Source of the DNA: Lachnospiraceae bacterium UBA7054
GTDB taxonomy: Bacteria > Bacillota > Clostridia > Lachnospirales > Lachnospiraceae
NCBI GenBank assembly: GCA_002492725.1
Contig: DLAF01000003.1
Location: 26,032-89,576 of the forward strand
Length of the DNA: 63,545 bases
Reading direction: 5' to 3'
Part shown: piece after piece, positions 1 through 9,527 of the stretch
Layout: each line of letters starts with the position of its first letter
How positions within the stretch are numbered: the first letter of the stretch is position 1
Made by a program: the position numbers and the translations under genes
The notes under the pieces: model-generated
Databases searched by the model: none
Seen by the model: only the letters and a program-made list of their open reading frames with translations
What the model was told of the DNA's origin: nothing

Positions 1-2
1 TG

Positions 3-923
3 ATGTACGGCATTCCGAATATGAAACTGGAAAAGCACATCATCGACCGTAAAATCAAAGTCATGGAGGAGGAGGGTGTGACCTTCGTGACAAACAGTAA
101 TGTCGGCAAAGACGTGAAAGCGGAGAAGCTGCTAAAGGAGTTTGACCGTGTGGTGCTCTGCTGCGGTTCCTCCAATCCCCGCGATATCAGCGCGCCCGGC
201 AGGGACGCCAAGGGCATTTACTTTGCGGTGGATTTTCTGACGGCTAATACAAAGAGCCTCTTAGACTCGGATTTTGCGGATCAGAAGTATGTGGACACGA
301 AGGACAAAAATGTGGTTATCATCGGCGGCGGCGATACCGGCAACGACTGTGTGGGCACGGCCATCCGTCACGGGGCGAAGTCCGTGACCCAGATTGAGAT
401 GATGCCCAAAGCGCCCGATTTAAGAGCCGATAACAATCCCTGGCCGGAATGGCCCAAAGTCTGTAAAACCGATTACGGACAGCAGGAAGCCATCGAAATC
501 TACGGTCATGATCCACGGATTTATGAGTCCACGGTAAAGGAGTTTCTCAAGGATAAAAACGGGAACCTGAAGGCTGTCAAAATCGTTTCGCTGACGTGGG
601 AGAAGGATGCGGAGACGGGCCGTATGAATATGAAAGAAGTGGAAGGTTCCGAAAAGACGCTGGACGCGGAGATCGTGCTGATCGCGGCAGGATTTCTGGG
701 CAGCCAGAAGTATGTGACGGATGCTTTCAAGGTGGCATTGGACGGCAGAACAAATGTGCAGACGGCTCCGGGCAAATTTATGACCAGCGTAGACCGTGTC
801 TTTACGGCAGGCGATATGCACACGGGGCAGTCCCTTGTGGTGAAAGCCATCCGTCAGGGCAGAGAGTGTGCCAGAGAGGTGGACGAGAGCCTGATGGGAT
901 ATACGAATCTGTATGTGCAGTGA
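3..923 (+). CDS. gltD: Glutamate synthase small subunit (C-terminal part, cut by window edge)
   Basis: The last 306 residues of an NADPH-dependent glutamate synthase beta chain / glutamate synthase-type oxidoreductase; the family is usually near 490 residues, so the N-terminal Fe-S region lies outside the window. Visible are the second dinucleotide-binding motif VVIIGGGDTGNDCVGTA (about residues 104-120 of this fragment) and the C-terminal FAD-contacting stretch FTAGDMHTGQSLVVKAIRQG. The family transfers electrons from NADPH through FAD to the large subunit, which makes glutamate from glutamine and 2-oxoglutarate. The reading frame is open from the first base; the ATG at position 3 is internal and not a true start. 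No clear terminator follows the TGA. Confidence 0.9.
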   Translation: MYGIPNMKLEKHIIDRKIKVMEEEGVTFVTNSNVGKDVKAEKLLKEFDRVVLCCGSSNPRDISAPGRDAKGIYFAVDFLTANTKSLLDSDFADQKYVDTKDKNVVIIGGGDTGNDCVGTAIRHGAKSVTQIEMMPKAPDLRADNNPWPEWPKVCKTDYGQQEAIEIYGHDPRIYESTVKEFLKDKNGNLKAVKIVSLTWEKDAETGRMNMKEVEGSEKTLDAEIVLIAAGFLGSQKYVTDAFKVALDGRTNVQTAPGKFMTSVDRVFTAGDMHTGQSLVVKAIRQGRECAREVDESLMGYTNLYVQ

Positions 924-1239
924 AACAGCGGCTGCAGCGTGCCGGAATATTTGTGGTCACGGTTTTGGGAGTGCACGGTTTTTCTCTCAAAATAGGAGTG
1001 AAATCTGCGGAAAGGAATGTTATACTAATTATGTATGGCATTCCTTTATTTGTAATTAAGGAAACAGGGCAGATGAAACGACAGAAATTACCTGACGTAA
1101 ATGGATACTTCCGCTCCCCGGGGAGCGGGCAGAGGGGTATGAGGCGTAAAGCATCTGCCCCTCGATTTTGCGCTTGCAAAAGGCGTTAGCCGGGTAGCAG
1201 TAAAAGGGAGAAAACATACGATACAAGGGGAGGATCATT
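924..1239 (+). promoter_or_regulatory. Structured leader before the lipoprotein/kinase operon; possible c-di-GMP-I (GEMM)-like riboswitch
   Basis: This 316-nt gap has no convincing ORF. A TATACT -10 box at 1021-1026 with a weak -35 (TGAAAT, 999-1004) would give a leader of about 200 nt. Within 1085-1200 the order resembles a GEMM aptamer: CTGACGTAAA (1092-1101), a long hairpin (1105-1140), GAGGCGTAAAGC (1141-1152), a TTTTGC-GCTT-GCAAAA hairpin (1166-1181) and GTTAGCCGGGTAGC (1185-1198). The family consensus has GCAAA where this has GTAAA twice, so it would be a divergent member or another RNA. GGGCAGA (1127-1133) can instead pair with TCTGCCC (1154-1160), a possible switching helix. A GGGGAGG ribosome site follows before the ATG at 1240. 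The class is inference. Confidence 0.35.
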
Positions 1240-3024
1240 ATGTGCATTGATAGAAAAATACGCTGTGTGTCGGCAATGTGTGCCATAATAATGCTGTGCC
1301 TGACGGCTTGTTCGACGAAGAATACGCAGGGATCCGGAACGGAAGCGCTGACCTGGCAGTTATGGGGCGGTTATGATGATTTTTTAAGTCTTGCGAAGGA
1401 AAAGTACCCGGATATCGAATTGGATTTTATTTCCTACACAGGTTCGAATAAGACCGGTTATAGCTGGAAGCAGATGGAGCACGATGAGATTTCGGATATT
1501 TTTATTACATCCCAAATCCTGGACGAGAAGCTGTGCAGGGAACGCCTTGTAGATCTGTCAGGATACGATTTTGTCAATCGCTTTTCCAACGGGGTACTGG
1601 ATCAGGTTTCCATAGACGGCGGGATTTATCTGCTGCCCGTCAGCTACACCATGTACGGGATCTATTATAATGAGACGCTGATGGAGGAAAAGGGGTGGAA
1701 ACTGCCCGAAAATGCCGCGGAGCTTGAAGCGCTGTGCGGGGAAATCCGCGAGGAGGGACTGATTCCCGGGGTGATTGGCACCCAGCTTACCGGCAATACC
1801 TTTTCCGCCGTATTCAATCTTGCAAAAACAAGCTGGCTCACGACTCCGGAAGGGTTAAAGTGGGAGCGGAATTTTTTGGCCGGGAATGCCACGGCGGAAG
1901 GCATGTGGGAAGGCACGATGGCTTATGTGCAGCGGTATTTGGATATGGGTATGTTTACTACCGATCAGCAGGACCGCAATAATCCGGAGGTGCTTTTGGA
2001 TTATCTGGGGAACCGAAAAGCGGTATTTTGTACGATGGTACTGCCGGTCAATATCACTGAGCTGCCGGATACGGGGGATAAGCTCGGCATGATGCCTTAT
2101 ATCGGTGAGGATGGACACAAAAATATCTATATGCACAGTCCTTCCAGTTATGTGGGAATCAGCAGGCGGCTTGCCGATCCGGGCAATGAAGAGAAACTGG
2201 AAAAGGCAGTCCGGCTGTTATCTCTGCTGTTTTCTCCGGAGGGGCAGGAGACTTTTATCAGCGAGCAGACGCCGTGCGTACTGAGCTTGCTGGATGACAG
2301 TGAAATTCCGGAGAATTCTATGATTTATGATGCCCAGCAGGCGCTGTGGGACGGCAGGACGTTTCCTATGACTTACGCTAAGTGGGAGGGTGTCCTGTCT
2401 GATATGGGGCAGGCATATAAAGAGTGGTTCCGGGGAGAAAACGACATGGACGGGGCGGCATGTATCGCCAGAATGGATGAACTGCAGCGCGGATATCTGG
2501 ACAATTCAATGGAGCGTGTTTTCTGTCTGGTTTCGGATGATTTTTCGGTGGAGGAAACAGCAGTTCTGCTGGGGAAGGCGCTTGGCAGCGCGGTGGAGGC
2601 GGACGCGGTTATGGTTCCCATAGGAGGCTTCCGGGAAGGACAGCCGGAATTTAAAGCCGGAGTGACGGGTAAGCTGTATGCCGGAAAAGCGGATATAGAG
2701 GCAGTCAACATCATTTTGCCGTCAACCGACGGAGCTTGTGCCGTGATGACCATGACCGGGAAGCAGGCAAAAGAGCTGGCTCGGGCGGGATATGACGCTG
2801 CCGGTGACGGTCAGGAGCCGTACCCGTATCTTCTGGTGGTCAGAGGAGAAAAGGAGCTTAAGGACGATACTTCCTATCAGGTAGCCTTTCTTATGCACAG
2901 CTATACGGAGGAAGTGGGTCAGACATATTCTGCCCGTGAATGCGAGGGAACACTGCGGGAATTTTTGATTGCCTGGCTGAAGGAGCAGGGGACGGTTTCG
3001 CCGGGACAGAATCCGTGGGAATAG
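1240..3024 (+). CDS. Lipoprotein: extracellular solute-binding domain plus 5'-nucleotidase-C-like domain
   Basis: 594 residues. The signal peptide ends in the lipobox LTAC (MLCLTACSTK), so it should be anchored on the outer face of the membrane. Residues about 35-410 read as a family 1 carbohydrate-type solute-binding protein (LTWQLWGGYDDFLSLAKEKYP at the start, GGIYLLPVSYTMYGIYYNE in the middle). The last 170 residues do not fit a binding protein; they resemble the C-terminal domain of 5'-nucleotidases (substrate-specificity domain) with the ALGSAVEADAVMVPIGGFR stretch and MTGKQAKEL, but no metallophosphatase domain is present. It lies 16 bp before a related gene and a hybrid kinase, with no transporter permease nearby, so a ligand-sensing role is more likely than import. 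The start has a GGGGAGG site. Confidence 0.7.
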   Translation: MCIDRKIRCVSAMCAIIMLCLTACSTKNTQGSGTEALTWQLWGGYDDFLSLAKEKYPDIELDFISYTGSNKTGYSWKQMEHDEISDIFITSQILDEKLCRERLVDLSGYDFVNRFSNGVLDQVSIDGGIYLLPVSYTMYGIYYNETLMEEKGWKLPENAAELEALCGEIREEGLIPGVIGTQLTGNTFSAVFNLAKTSWLTTPEGLKWERNFLAGNATAEGMWEGTMAYVQRYLDMGMFTTDQQDRNNPEVLLDYLGNRKAVFCTMVLPVNITELPDTGDKLGMMPYIGEDGHKNIYMHSPSSYVGISRRLADPGNEEKLEKAVRLLSLLFSPEGQETFISEQTPCVLSLLDDSEIPENSMIYDAQQALWDGRTFPMTYAKWEGVLSDMGQAYKEWFRGENDMDGAACIARMDELQRGYLDNSMERVFCLVSDDFSVEETAVLLGKALGSAVEADAVMVPIGGFREGQPEFKAGVTGKLYAGKADIEAVNIILPSTDGACAVMTMTGKQAKELARAGYDAAGDGQEPYPYLLVVRGEKELKDDTSYQVAFLMHSYTEEVGQTYSARECEGTLREFLIAWLKEQGTVSPGQNPWE

Positions 3025-3040
3025 ATAAGGAGAGACTGGT

Positions 3041-4909
3041 ATGAGGAAAAGAGGGCCCGTTTTTTTTGTTTTGATGGCAGGATTGCTGCCGGTGACGCTT
3101 CTTAGCGGCTGCAGCAGTGAGACGACAATTTCGGGGACGGCAGGGAGAGCGGAGAGCGGTGCCGGAGAAAAGGTTACGGTGGCACTTTGGAGTGACCAGC
3201 TGACAGAGCATTACGGCGCGTATCTGCAAAATTGCTTTCCTGATGTAGAGTTTGAGTTCTATGTAGCGACCAATTCTACGGATTTTTATCGGTTTAAGGA
3301 AGAAAACGGCGATCTGCCGGATATTCTGACGGTCAGGCGTTTTGCCTTGAGTGATGTGGAGTCGTGGAGGGATTCGCTGTTGGATCTGAGTGATTCCGAG
3401 TTGGCAAACACCTATCATCAGGCTTATCTGCGCAGCTACACCTATGATGATGGTACGGTCAACTGGCTTCCCGCCTGCGCGGAGATTGACAGTATTCTTG
3501 TCAATAGGTCAATGCTTGAGGAGCACGGCATACCGATGCCGACAGATTATGAGGAGTTCGTGGATGCCTGCGGGCGGCTGCGGGAGTTGGGCATCAGACC
3601 TTTTCTTACCAATTTCGATGCGGACTATACCTGTATGGAAATTTTGCAGGGGCTTTCGGCATCCGTGCTGACGTCGCAGGACGGAAGGCAGTGGCGGCAG
3701 ATGTACGAGAGCGGGCAGACGGACGAGTTGAGCGAGGAGGTCTGGATGCCGGTATTTGAGCGGATGTTGGAGTTTATTGACTATACGGGTCTAACTGCAC
3801 AGGATTTGGAAATCGGGCACATGGATGTGTTTCGGTACTATGAGGACAATGAGGCGGCAATGGTGCGCGCCACCGGTGAGGAAGCGGTGCGCTACGGTGA
3901 AGACCGTGAGGTGGCACTGATGCCCTTTTACGGGGAGACGAAAGAGGATAACTGGTATTTGACCTATCCGGCTTTTCAGGTAGCGGCCAGTGCAGCTGCG
4001 GAGGCAGATCCGGAAAGGGAAAAGCTGATCATGGATATCCTGGCGGCGATGTTGAATGAGGAGGGACTTTTACATATTACAAACGGAGAGAATCTGGTGG
4101 CATACAGCAGGGGCGTAGAACCGCAGTTTTCCAAGGAACTGGAGAATCTGCAGTCTGCAATTGACGGAAACCGTCTTTATATACGGCTGGCTTCTGCAGA
4201 TATGTTTGCCATATCCAGACAGGTGGTTCAGGGTATGATAACCGGGGAATACCCGGATGCCCGCTCCGCATATGATGCCTTTAACGCAGCCCTGCAAAGA
4301 GCCGGAGAGGAGAAGGAGTCTGAAACGGCGGCGCATATTGAAAGGGATTACGAATACGGGTTTCGACCGGAGGGCGGCAGTGAGGCTGCCTCCGCAGTTA
4401 TCAATTCACTGCGGGAGGCAGTGGGTACGCAGATGTTTGTCGGCCAGGCATCCAACGTGGCAGGCAATATCATGGCAGGAGATTATACGAAGCAGCAGCT
4501 TGGTTTTCTGACGCAGGGGGAGACTACAGAGATGCTTCTTAGCGAGATGACGGGAGAGCAGTTGTACCGCTATATGGATTATGTCCTGACCACGCCGGGC
4601 AGACGGGGCTCTGTGATCAATGACTCCACGCTTTATGTTTCCGGCGGTTTTGAGATGGAAGTTCGCAGGACGGACGAGGGATATGCGTTGGAACGGCTGA
4701 CCGTGGAGGGAAAAGAACTGGATCGCAACGAGGTTTTTTCGGTGGCTGTGCTGGGCAGTGAGAGCCTGATGCAGAAGGAAGCGCTGGCAGCAGCAGGCGT
4801 ATCGAATTATGTCAAATCCGACGCGTCTTTTAAACAGATTATTGTGGATCGCCTGGCGGAGGAGGGAAAGCAGCTTGCTGCTCCGTCTGATTACATTACG
4901 CTTCGATAA
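3041..4909 (+). CDS. Second solute-binding / 5'-nucleotidase-C-like lipoprotein
   Basis: 622 residues with the same architecture as its upstream neighbour. The signal peptide ends at LLSGC (LPVTLLSGCSSE). A solute-binding domain covers about residues 45-420 (KVTVALWSDQLTEHYGAYLQ; NWLPACAEIDSILVNRSMLEEHG). The C-terminal region has MTGEQLYRYMDYVLTT, an SGGFEMEVRR stretch and DRNEVFSVAVLGSE, the order seen in 5'-nucleotidase C-terminal domains. The two proteins have diverged too far to look like a recent duplication. A GGAGAG site lies 9 bases before the ATG. The gene ends 33 bp before the likely kinase start, so the three genes should be cotranscribed. The ligand cannot be read from the sequence. 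Confidence 0.7.
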   Translation: MRKRGPVFFVLMAGLLPVTLLSGCSSETTISGTAGRAESGAGEKVTVALWSDQLTEHYGAYLQNCFPDVEFEFYVATNSTDFYRFKEENGDLPDILTVRRFALSDVESWRDSLLDLSDSELANTYHQAYLRSYTYDDGTVNWLPACAEIDSILVNRSMLEEHGIPMPTDYEEFVDACGRLRELGIRPFLTNFDADYTCMEILQGLSASVLTSQDGRQWRQMYESGQTDELSEEVWMPVFERMLEFIDYTGLTAQDLEIGHMDVFRYYEDNEAAMVRATGEEAVRYGEDREVALMPFYGETKEDNWYLTYPAFQVAASAAAEADPEREKLIMDILAAMLNEEGLLHITNGENLVAYSRGVEPQFSKELENLQSAIDGNRLYIRLASADMFAISRQVVQGMITGEYPDARSAYDAFNAALQRAGEEKESETAAHIERDYEYGFRPEGGSEAASAVINSLREAVGTQMFVGQASNVAGNIMAGDYTKQQLGFLTQGETTEMLLSEMTGEQLYRYMDYVLTTPGRRGSVINDSTLYVSGGFEMEVRRTDEGYALERLTVEGKELDRNEVFSVAVLGSESLMQKEALAAAGVSNYVKSDASFKQIIVDRLAEEGKQLAAPSDYITLR

Positions 4910-4942
4910 CGGAATTGCGAGATGGAGGAGATGAGAGATCCT

Positions 4943-7618
4943 ATGAAATTCGATGGGAAAAAGAACAGTATTGTAGTGCCTGTGGTGTTGGCGGTATGTC
5001 TGCTGGTGTTTATGGCGGTGGGAGGTGTCTGCTTCACGAAATATCTGCAAAGACAGATCTTTTTGGAGAGAACCACACAATTAAACGAAATTACATCTCA
5101 GGTGCGGGCCAATTTGAGCAACGCTCTGGATTCCCATTGGAACTACTTGACTGTTGCGGTCAATATGCTGCAGGAGCGGAGCTTTGATTCGGAGGAGGAT
5201 GTGATATCGTATATTGGTGAGATGGAGACGCTGCTGGAGACGGACGGATATCATTCCATGCTGATGTTTCTGGACAGTCAGGGAAATTGTCATGACGCCG
5301 GCGGAAAGCATGGCGTTTGGTCCGATATCGATCGGATTTCGGGCGGGGAGGAGAGATATACGTTCATATCTGACAGCTATCTATATGGAGGAAGCTATTG
5401 GGCCTTTGTGCAGAAGCTGGATACGCCACTGGTGTCCGGGGACGGGACTGCGTTTACCCATGTGATTTTGTTAAAAGATGTCTATACGCTGGATGTCTAC
5501 TATGACAGTGAAGCCTACAGCGGTCAAAATGAGACATATATATTAAAGAGCAACGGAACAAGGATGCACGATAATACCGGCGACGGCAATACCATTCAGG
5601 CATACAATGTGCTTAAGGTGCTGGAGGAGATGGAGGGGCAGAGCTATCCGGATATCAGGGAGGCGCTTTCGGAGCAGGGAGTGATCAGTGCGAATTTTAA
5701 ATATAATGGCACGGAGTATTATTACTGCCTCGTGTCGCTGGAGGAGTATGACACGCTGATCCTGTTTCTGATTCCGGCGCAGTATGTGGCGTTCGGGACG
5801 GTGAGCATGGTGAGCGCGGTGATCCGCATGATTCTGGTTTTGGCGGTGGTACTGACGGTTCTGCTGATTGTTACGGTGGTCTTTTTCACCATGCAGAGAA
5901 GCAGTATGCGTCTGTATCAGCAGGAGCAGGAGAATCTTCGCAGGCAGGAGGAGATGAACGAAAAGCTGGAGGAGAGCAACGCCATGCTGGCCCGTTCCAA
6001 GGAGACGGCGGAACAGGCCTTTCAGATTGCGGAGGAGGCCAACCGTGCAAAGAGCTCATTCCTCTCCAATATGAGCCACGATATCAGGACGCCCATGAAC
6101 GCGGTGGTCGGTTTTGCGGCACTCCTAACAAGGGATGCGGAGAATCCGGAGAAGGTGAGGGAGTACACGAAAAAGATCACCGCGTCCAGCCAGCATCTGC
6201 TGGGACTGATCAATGACATACTGGATATCAGCAAGATCGAAGCGGGAAAAACGACTCTGAATTTATCCGATGAAAACATAGTGGAATTGATTGAAAATAT
6301 TGATTCCATTATCCGACCGCAGATGAAGGCGAAACATCACACCTTTGAAGTGCGCAGCATGGAGCTGAAACATGAACATGTGGTGATGGATAAGCTGCGC
6401 TTGAATCAGATTTTGCTGAATCTGTTGTCCAATGCGGTCAAATATACGCCGGATGGAGGCCGCATTGTCCTGACGATCCGGGAGCTGCCCCAGAGCGGCA
6501 AGCAGCTTGCGCATTACCGATTTGTGGTGGAGGACAACGGTTATGGCATGAGTGAGGAGTATGTGCAAAAGATATTTCAAGCTTTTACCAGAGAGGAAGA
6601 CAGTGTAACCAATAAGATCCAGGGCACGGGACTGGGCATGGCCATCACCAAAAATCTGCTGGATCTGATGGGCGGCAGCATTTCCGTAAAGAGCGAAAAG
6701 AACAAAGGATCTGTCTTTACGGTGGATTTGGAGCTGGCGGTCAACGAGCAGCACGTCGATCAGGATTTTTGGCAAAAGAACGGGATTACCAGAATCCTTG
6801 CGGTGGATGATGAGGAGGTTATCTGTCAGAATATTCAGATGGTGATGGAGGATGCGGGAGTCAGCGTGGAATATACCCTCGACGGGGAGAGCGCGGTGGA
6901 GATGGTCAGACGCGCCGACCGCGAAGGGCGGCTTTATGATGTCGTTATTTTGGATTGGAAGATGCCGGGAATGGACGGCTTGGAGACAGCCGCATGTATC
7001 CGTCGGGAGATTTCAAGGGATATCCCAATCCTGATTCTTACCGGTTTCGATCTGCCGGAGGACGGGGAGAGCGCTGTGGACGCCTTTTTGTCAAAGCCCT
7101 TCTTTCTTACCAGTTTCCGTCAAAAGGTGGATGCTGTCTTAAACCGTGAGAAGAGACAGGCAGGGCAGGACAAGGGCGAGAAGAGCATCCTTTGCGGTAT
7201 GCATATCCTTGTGGCGGAGGATAATGAGATCAACGCGGAAATTCTGCGGGAGCTTCTGGATATGTCGGGAGCCACTTGTGAGATCTATGAGAACGGAAAG
7301 CTGGCGGCGGAAGCGTTTGAGAAATCGAAGCCGGGACAGTATCAGTTGATTTTGATGGATGTGCAGATGCCGGTGATGAACGGTTATGAGGCCACGGGAG
7401 TGATTCGTGCAATGGATCATCCCATGGCAAACCGAATACCCATTGTAGCCATGACGGCAAATGCTTTTGCGGAGGATATTCGGGATGCGATGGAAGCCGG
7501 GATGAGCGGGCATGTTGCCAAGCCTATCGATATGGGCGTGCTGGAACAGACGATTAGGGGAGTGCTTGAGGAGAAAGACGAAAAGAAACCGACTCCGGAG
7601 GTTCCCGGAATGGAATAG
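4943..7618 (+). CDS. Membrane hybrid sensor histidine kinase with two receiver domains
   Basis: 891 residues from the ATG at 4943; an upstream in-frame ATG at 4922 is possible, but the GGAGGAG at 4924-4930 is spaced to serve the later one. Order: TM helix (about 10-33), extracellular sensor domain (about 35-285), TM helix (about 290-318), coiled coil, HisKA with MSHDIRTPMNA (phospho-His near residue 379), HATPase_c with N box NLLSNAVKYTPDGG and GTGLGMAITKNLLDLMGG, receiver 1 (ILAVDDEE; Asp about 671 in ILDWKMPGMDG) and receiver 2 (ILVAEDNEINAEILRELL; Asp about 806 in ILMDVQMPVMNGYEA). There is no Hpt domain, no DNA-binding output and no adjacent response regulator, so the final target is elsewhere or the receivers act by protein contacts. 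The two upstream lipoproteins are plausible ligand-presenting partners. Confidence 0.88.
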   Translation: MKFDGKKNSIVVPVVLAVCLLVFMAVGGVCFTKYLQRQIFLERTTQLNEITSQVRANLSNALDSHWNYLTVAVNMLQERSFDSEEDVISYIGEMETLLETDGYHSMLMFLDSQGNCHDAGGKHGVWSDIDRISGGEERYTFISDSYLYGGSYWAFVQKLDTPLVSGDGTAFTHVILLKDVYTLDVYYDSEAYSGQNETYILKSNGTRMHDNTGDGNTIQAYNVLKVLEEMEGQSYPDIREALSEQGVISANFKYNGTEYYYCLVSLEEYDTLILFLIPAQYVAFGTVSMVSAVIRMILVLAVVLTVLLIVTVVFFTMQRSSMRLYQQEQENLRRQEEMNEKLEESNAMLARSKETAEQAFQIAEEANRAKSSFLSNMSHDIRTPMNAVVGFAALLTRDAENPEKVREYTKKITASSQHLLGLINDILDISKIEAGKTTLNLSDENIVELIENIDSIIRPQMKAKHHTFEVRSMELKHEHVVMDKLRLNQILLNLLSNAVKYTPDGGRIVLTIRELPQSGKQLAHYRFVVEDNGYGMSEEYVQKIFQAFTREEDSVTNKIQGTGLGMAITKNLLDLMGGSISVKSEKNKGSVFTVDLELAVNEQHVDQDFWQKNGITRILAVDDEEVICQNIQMVMEDAGVSVEYTLDGESAVEMVRRADREGRLYDVVILDWKMPGMDGLETAACIRREISRDIPILILTGFDLPEDGESAVDAFLSKPFFLTSFRQKVDAVLNREKRQAGQDKGEKSILCGMHILVAEDNEINAEILRELLDMSGATCEIYENGKLAAEAFEKSKPGQYQLILMDVQMPVMNGYEATGVIRAMDHPMANRIPIVAMTANAFAEDIRDAMEAGMSGHVAKPIDMGVLEQTIRGVLEEKDEKKPTPEVPGME

Positions 7619-7741
7619 AGATTTATCTCATTTTTGTGGAGTTTTTTCATAGTATTTGAGAAAGGGGATGCTTATAGTTGATAAAGATAATGTTCCGGTA
7701 AATGGGACTGTTACAGACAGCGGCGGCGGGAGTGACGACAG

Positions 7742-9511
7742 ATGAACGAAAAGAGAAAAGTATCTAAAATAGGTTGGCTCTGGGAAAACTTGAAGGGATA
7801 TCGCTTGATTTATGTGATTGGCTTGCTTGGTACGGTGGTCTATAATGTCATGCAGCTGACAGTGCCCTTTTTTACCCAGCAGATCGTAGATCTGTTTTTG
7901 ACGGGACCTGAGGCGGCATACAATCTGACGCATAAACGCGGACTTTTCTTTCAGTTAATCGCGGCGATGGTTCTGCTGACCTTTCTTAGGACGCTGATCG
8001 TGTATCTGGTGTGCATGGATGTGGAGCATGTGTCGCAAAAGCTCCTATACCGCATTAGGACTTACCTTTTTCATAAGATTGAACATCAGGATATGATGTT
8101 TTACAGTAAGTTCCGTACGGGAGATTTGATGACCAGAATGACGGGAGATCTGGATGCGGTGCGCCATATGATTGCATGGGTGATGAGAAGCATTGTGGAA
8201 TCCTTTTCGCTTTTTTTTGCGGCGGCAGCCTATTTCCTGTATATGGACTGGTTACTGGCATTGTGTCTGCTTGCCATCGCGCCGCTGATATTCCTGATCA
8301 TTATTCTGTTTAAGAATAAGGTCGCGCCGCGCCACAAGGCTCTGCGGGAGAAGCTTTCCAATCTCAATACGGCGGCGCAGGAAAACATCGCGGGCAACCG
8401 TGTGGTGAAAGCTTTTGCCAGAGAACCCTACGAGATCGAGAAGTTTGACGCATGCAGCAGGGACTACTCGCAGACCAACAAAAAAACAGCATTAACCTGG
8501 CTGGTCTATTTCCCTTATGTGGAGACGCTTGCCAATCTGATGCCGGTGGTATTGCTTATTGTCGGCGGACTATTTATTATCGGCGGACGGATCACCATGG
8601 GCGAGTATGTGGCGTTCTCAGGATTGATTTGGGCAATCGCCAATCCCATGAGGCAGCTTGGCAATGTGATGAATGAATTCCAACGTTTTTCGGCAGCTTC
8701 GGAGAAGGTGATGGAAATCTACTATTCTGAGCCCGGTATCGTGGATAAGCCGGGAGCAATCGATCTGCCGGAGCGCTTTGAGGGACGGATTGAATTTAAG
8801 AATGTCAGCTTTCAGTACGCCGACGGCAATCTGCCTGTGCTGCACAATGTGACTTTCACGGTCAATCCCGGAGAGACGCTGGCGATCATGGGCGAGACCG
8901 GTTGTGGAAAGACCTCTCTGATCCAGTTGATCCCCCGCTTTTATGAGGCGACGGAGGGAGAGGTACTGATCGATGGGGTCAATGTGCAGGATATGAAACT
9001 GCAGCAACTGCGTAAAAATATTGGTCTGGCGACGCAGGATGTGCTGCTGTATTCCGATACCATAGACGGAAACATCGCTTATGGTGACAGCCATGTCAGT
9101 CTGAAAGAAGTAGAGAAATTCGCAAAATATTCGGCGGCTTCCGATTTTATTTCCAGGATGCCGGAAGGATATGACACGGTTGTCGGCGAGCGCGGGGTAG
9201 GGCTTTCCGGCGGACAGAAGCAGAGGATCTCGCTGGCGCGGGCGCTGGCTGTGCGTCCTGCCATCCTGATTTTAGACGATACGACTTCAGCGGTGGATCT
9301 GGAGACGGAGAAGCAGATTCAGCACGGTCTGGAGGAACTGGATTTTCCCTGCACCAAGATCGTCATCGCACAGCGAATCTCCACCGCAAAGGCGGCAGAC
9401 CGCATCCTTGTGTTACAGGACGGGCAAGTTACGGAAGCAGGATCGCATGAGGAGCTGGTCGCGAAGAAGGGATATTATTACAGCCTGGTGTGTCTGCAGG
9501 CGGGCGTATAA
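7742..9511 (+). CDS. ABC exporter subunit with degenerate ATP site (heterodimer half 1)
   Basis: 589 residues: six-helix exporter membrane domain (about 1-310) fused to an ATPase domain. Walker A is MGETGCGKTS, the signature is LSGGQKQRISLARAL and Walker B is ILILDDTTSAVD, where the usual catalytic Glu is Asp. An Asp here is the hallmark of the non-hydrolysing partner in heterodimeric exporters of the BmrCD/TM287-288 type. The next gene, 16 bp downstream, supplies the catalytic Glu. The ribosome site is weak (GGGAG, then ATG at 7742). The substrate cannot be predicted. A 120-bp gap separates it from the kinase gene and holds no clear strong terminator, so cotranscription is possible. Confidence 0.88.
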   Translation: MNEKRKVSKIGWLWENLKGYRLIYVIGLLGTVVYNVMQLTVPFFTQQIVDLFLTGPEAAYNLTHKRGLFFQLIAAMVLLTFLRTLIVYLVCMDVEHVSQKLLYRIRTYLFHKIEHQDMMFYSKFRTGDLMTRMTGDLDAVRHMIAWVMRSIVESFSLFFAAAAYFLYMDWLLALCLLAIAPLIFLIIILFKNKVAPRHKALREKLSNLNTAAQENIAGNRVVKAFAREPYEIEKFDACSRDYSQTNKKTALTWLVYFPYVETLANLMPVVLLIVGGLFIIGGRITMGEYVAFSGLIWAIANPMRQLGNVMNEFQRFSAASEKVMEIYYSEPGIVDKPGAIDLPERFEGRIEFKNVSFQYADGNLPVLHNVTFTVNPGETLAIMGETGCGKTSLIQLIPRFYEATEGEVLIDGVNVQDMKLQQLRKNIGLATQDVLLYSDTIDGNIAYGDSHVSLKEVEKFAKYSAASDFISRMPEGYDTVVGERGVGLSGGQKQRISLARALAVRPAILILDDTTSAVDLETEKQIQHGLEELDFPCTKIVIAQRISTAKAADRILVLQDGQVTEAGSHEELVAKKGYYYSLVCLQAGV

Positions 9512-9527
9512 TGATAAGGAGAGTATT

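Noticed and set aside
596..1189. 197-residue plus-strand ORF overlapping gltD
   Set aside because: Out-of-frame shadow of gltD running into the leader; no start signal.
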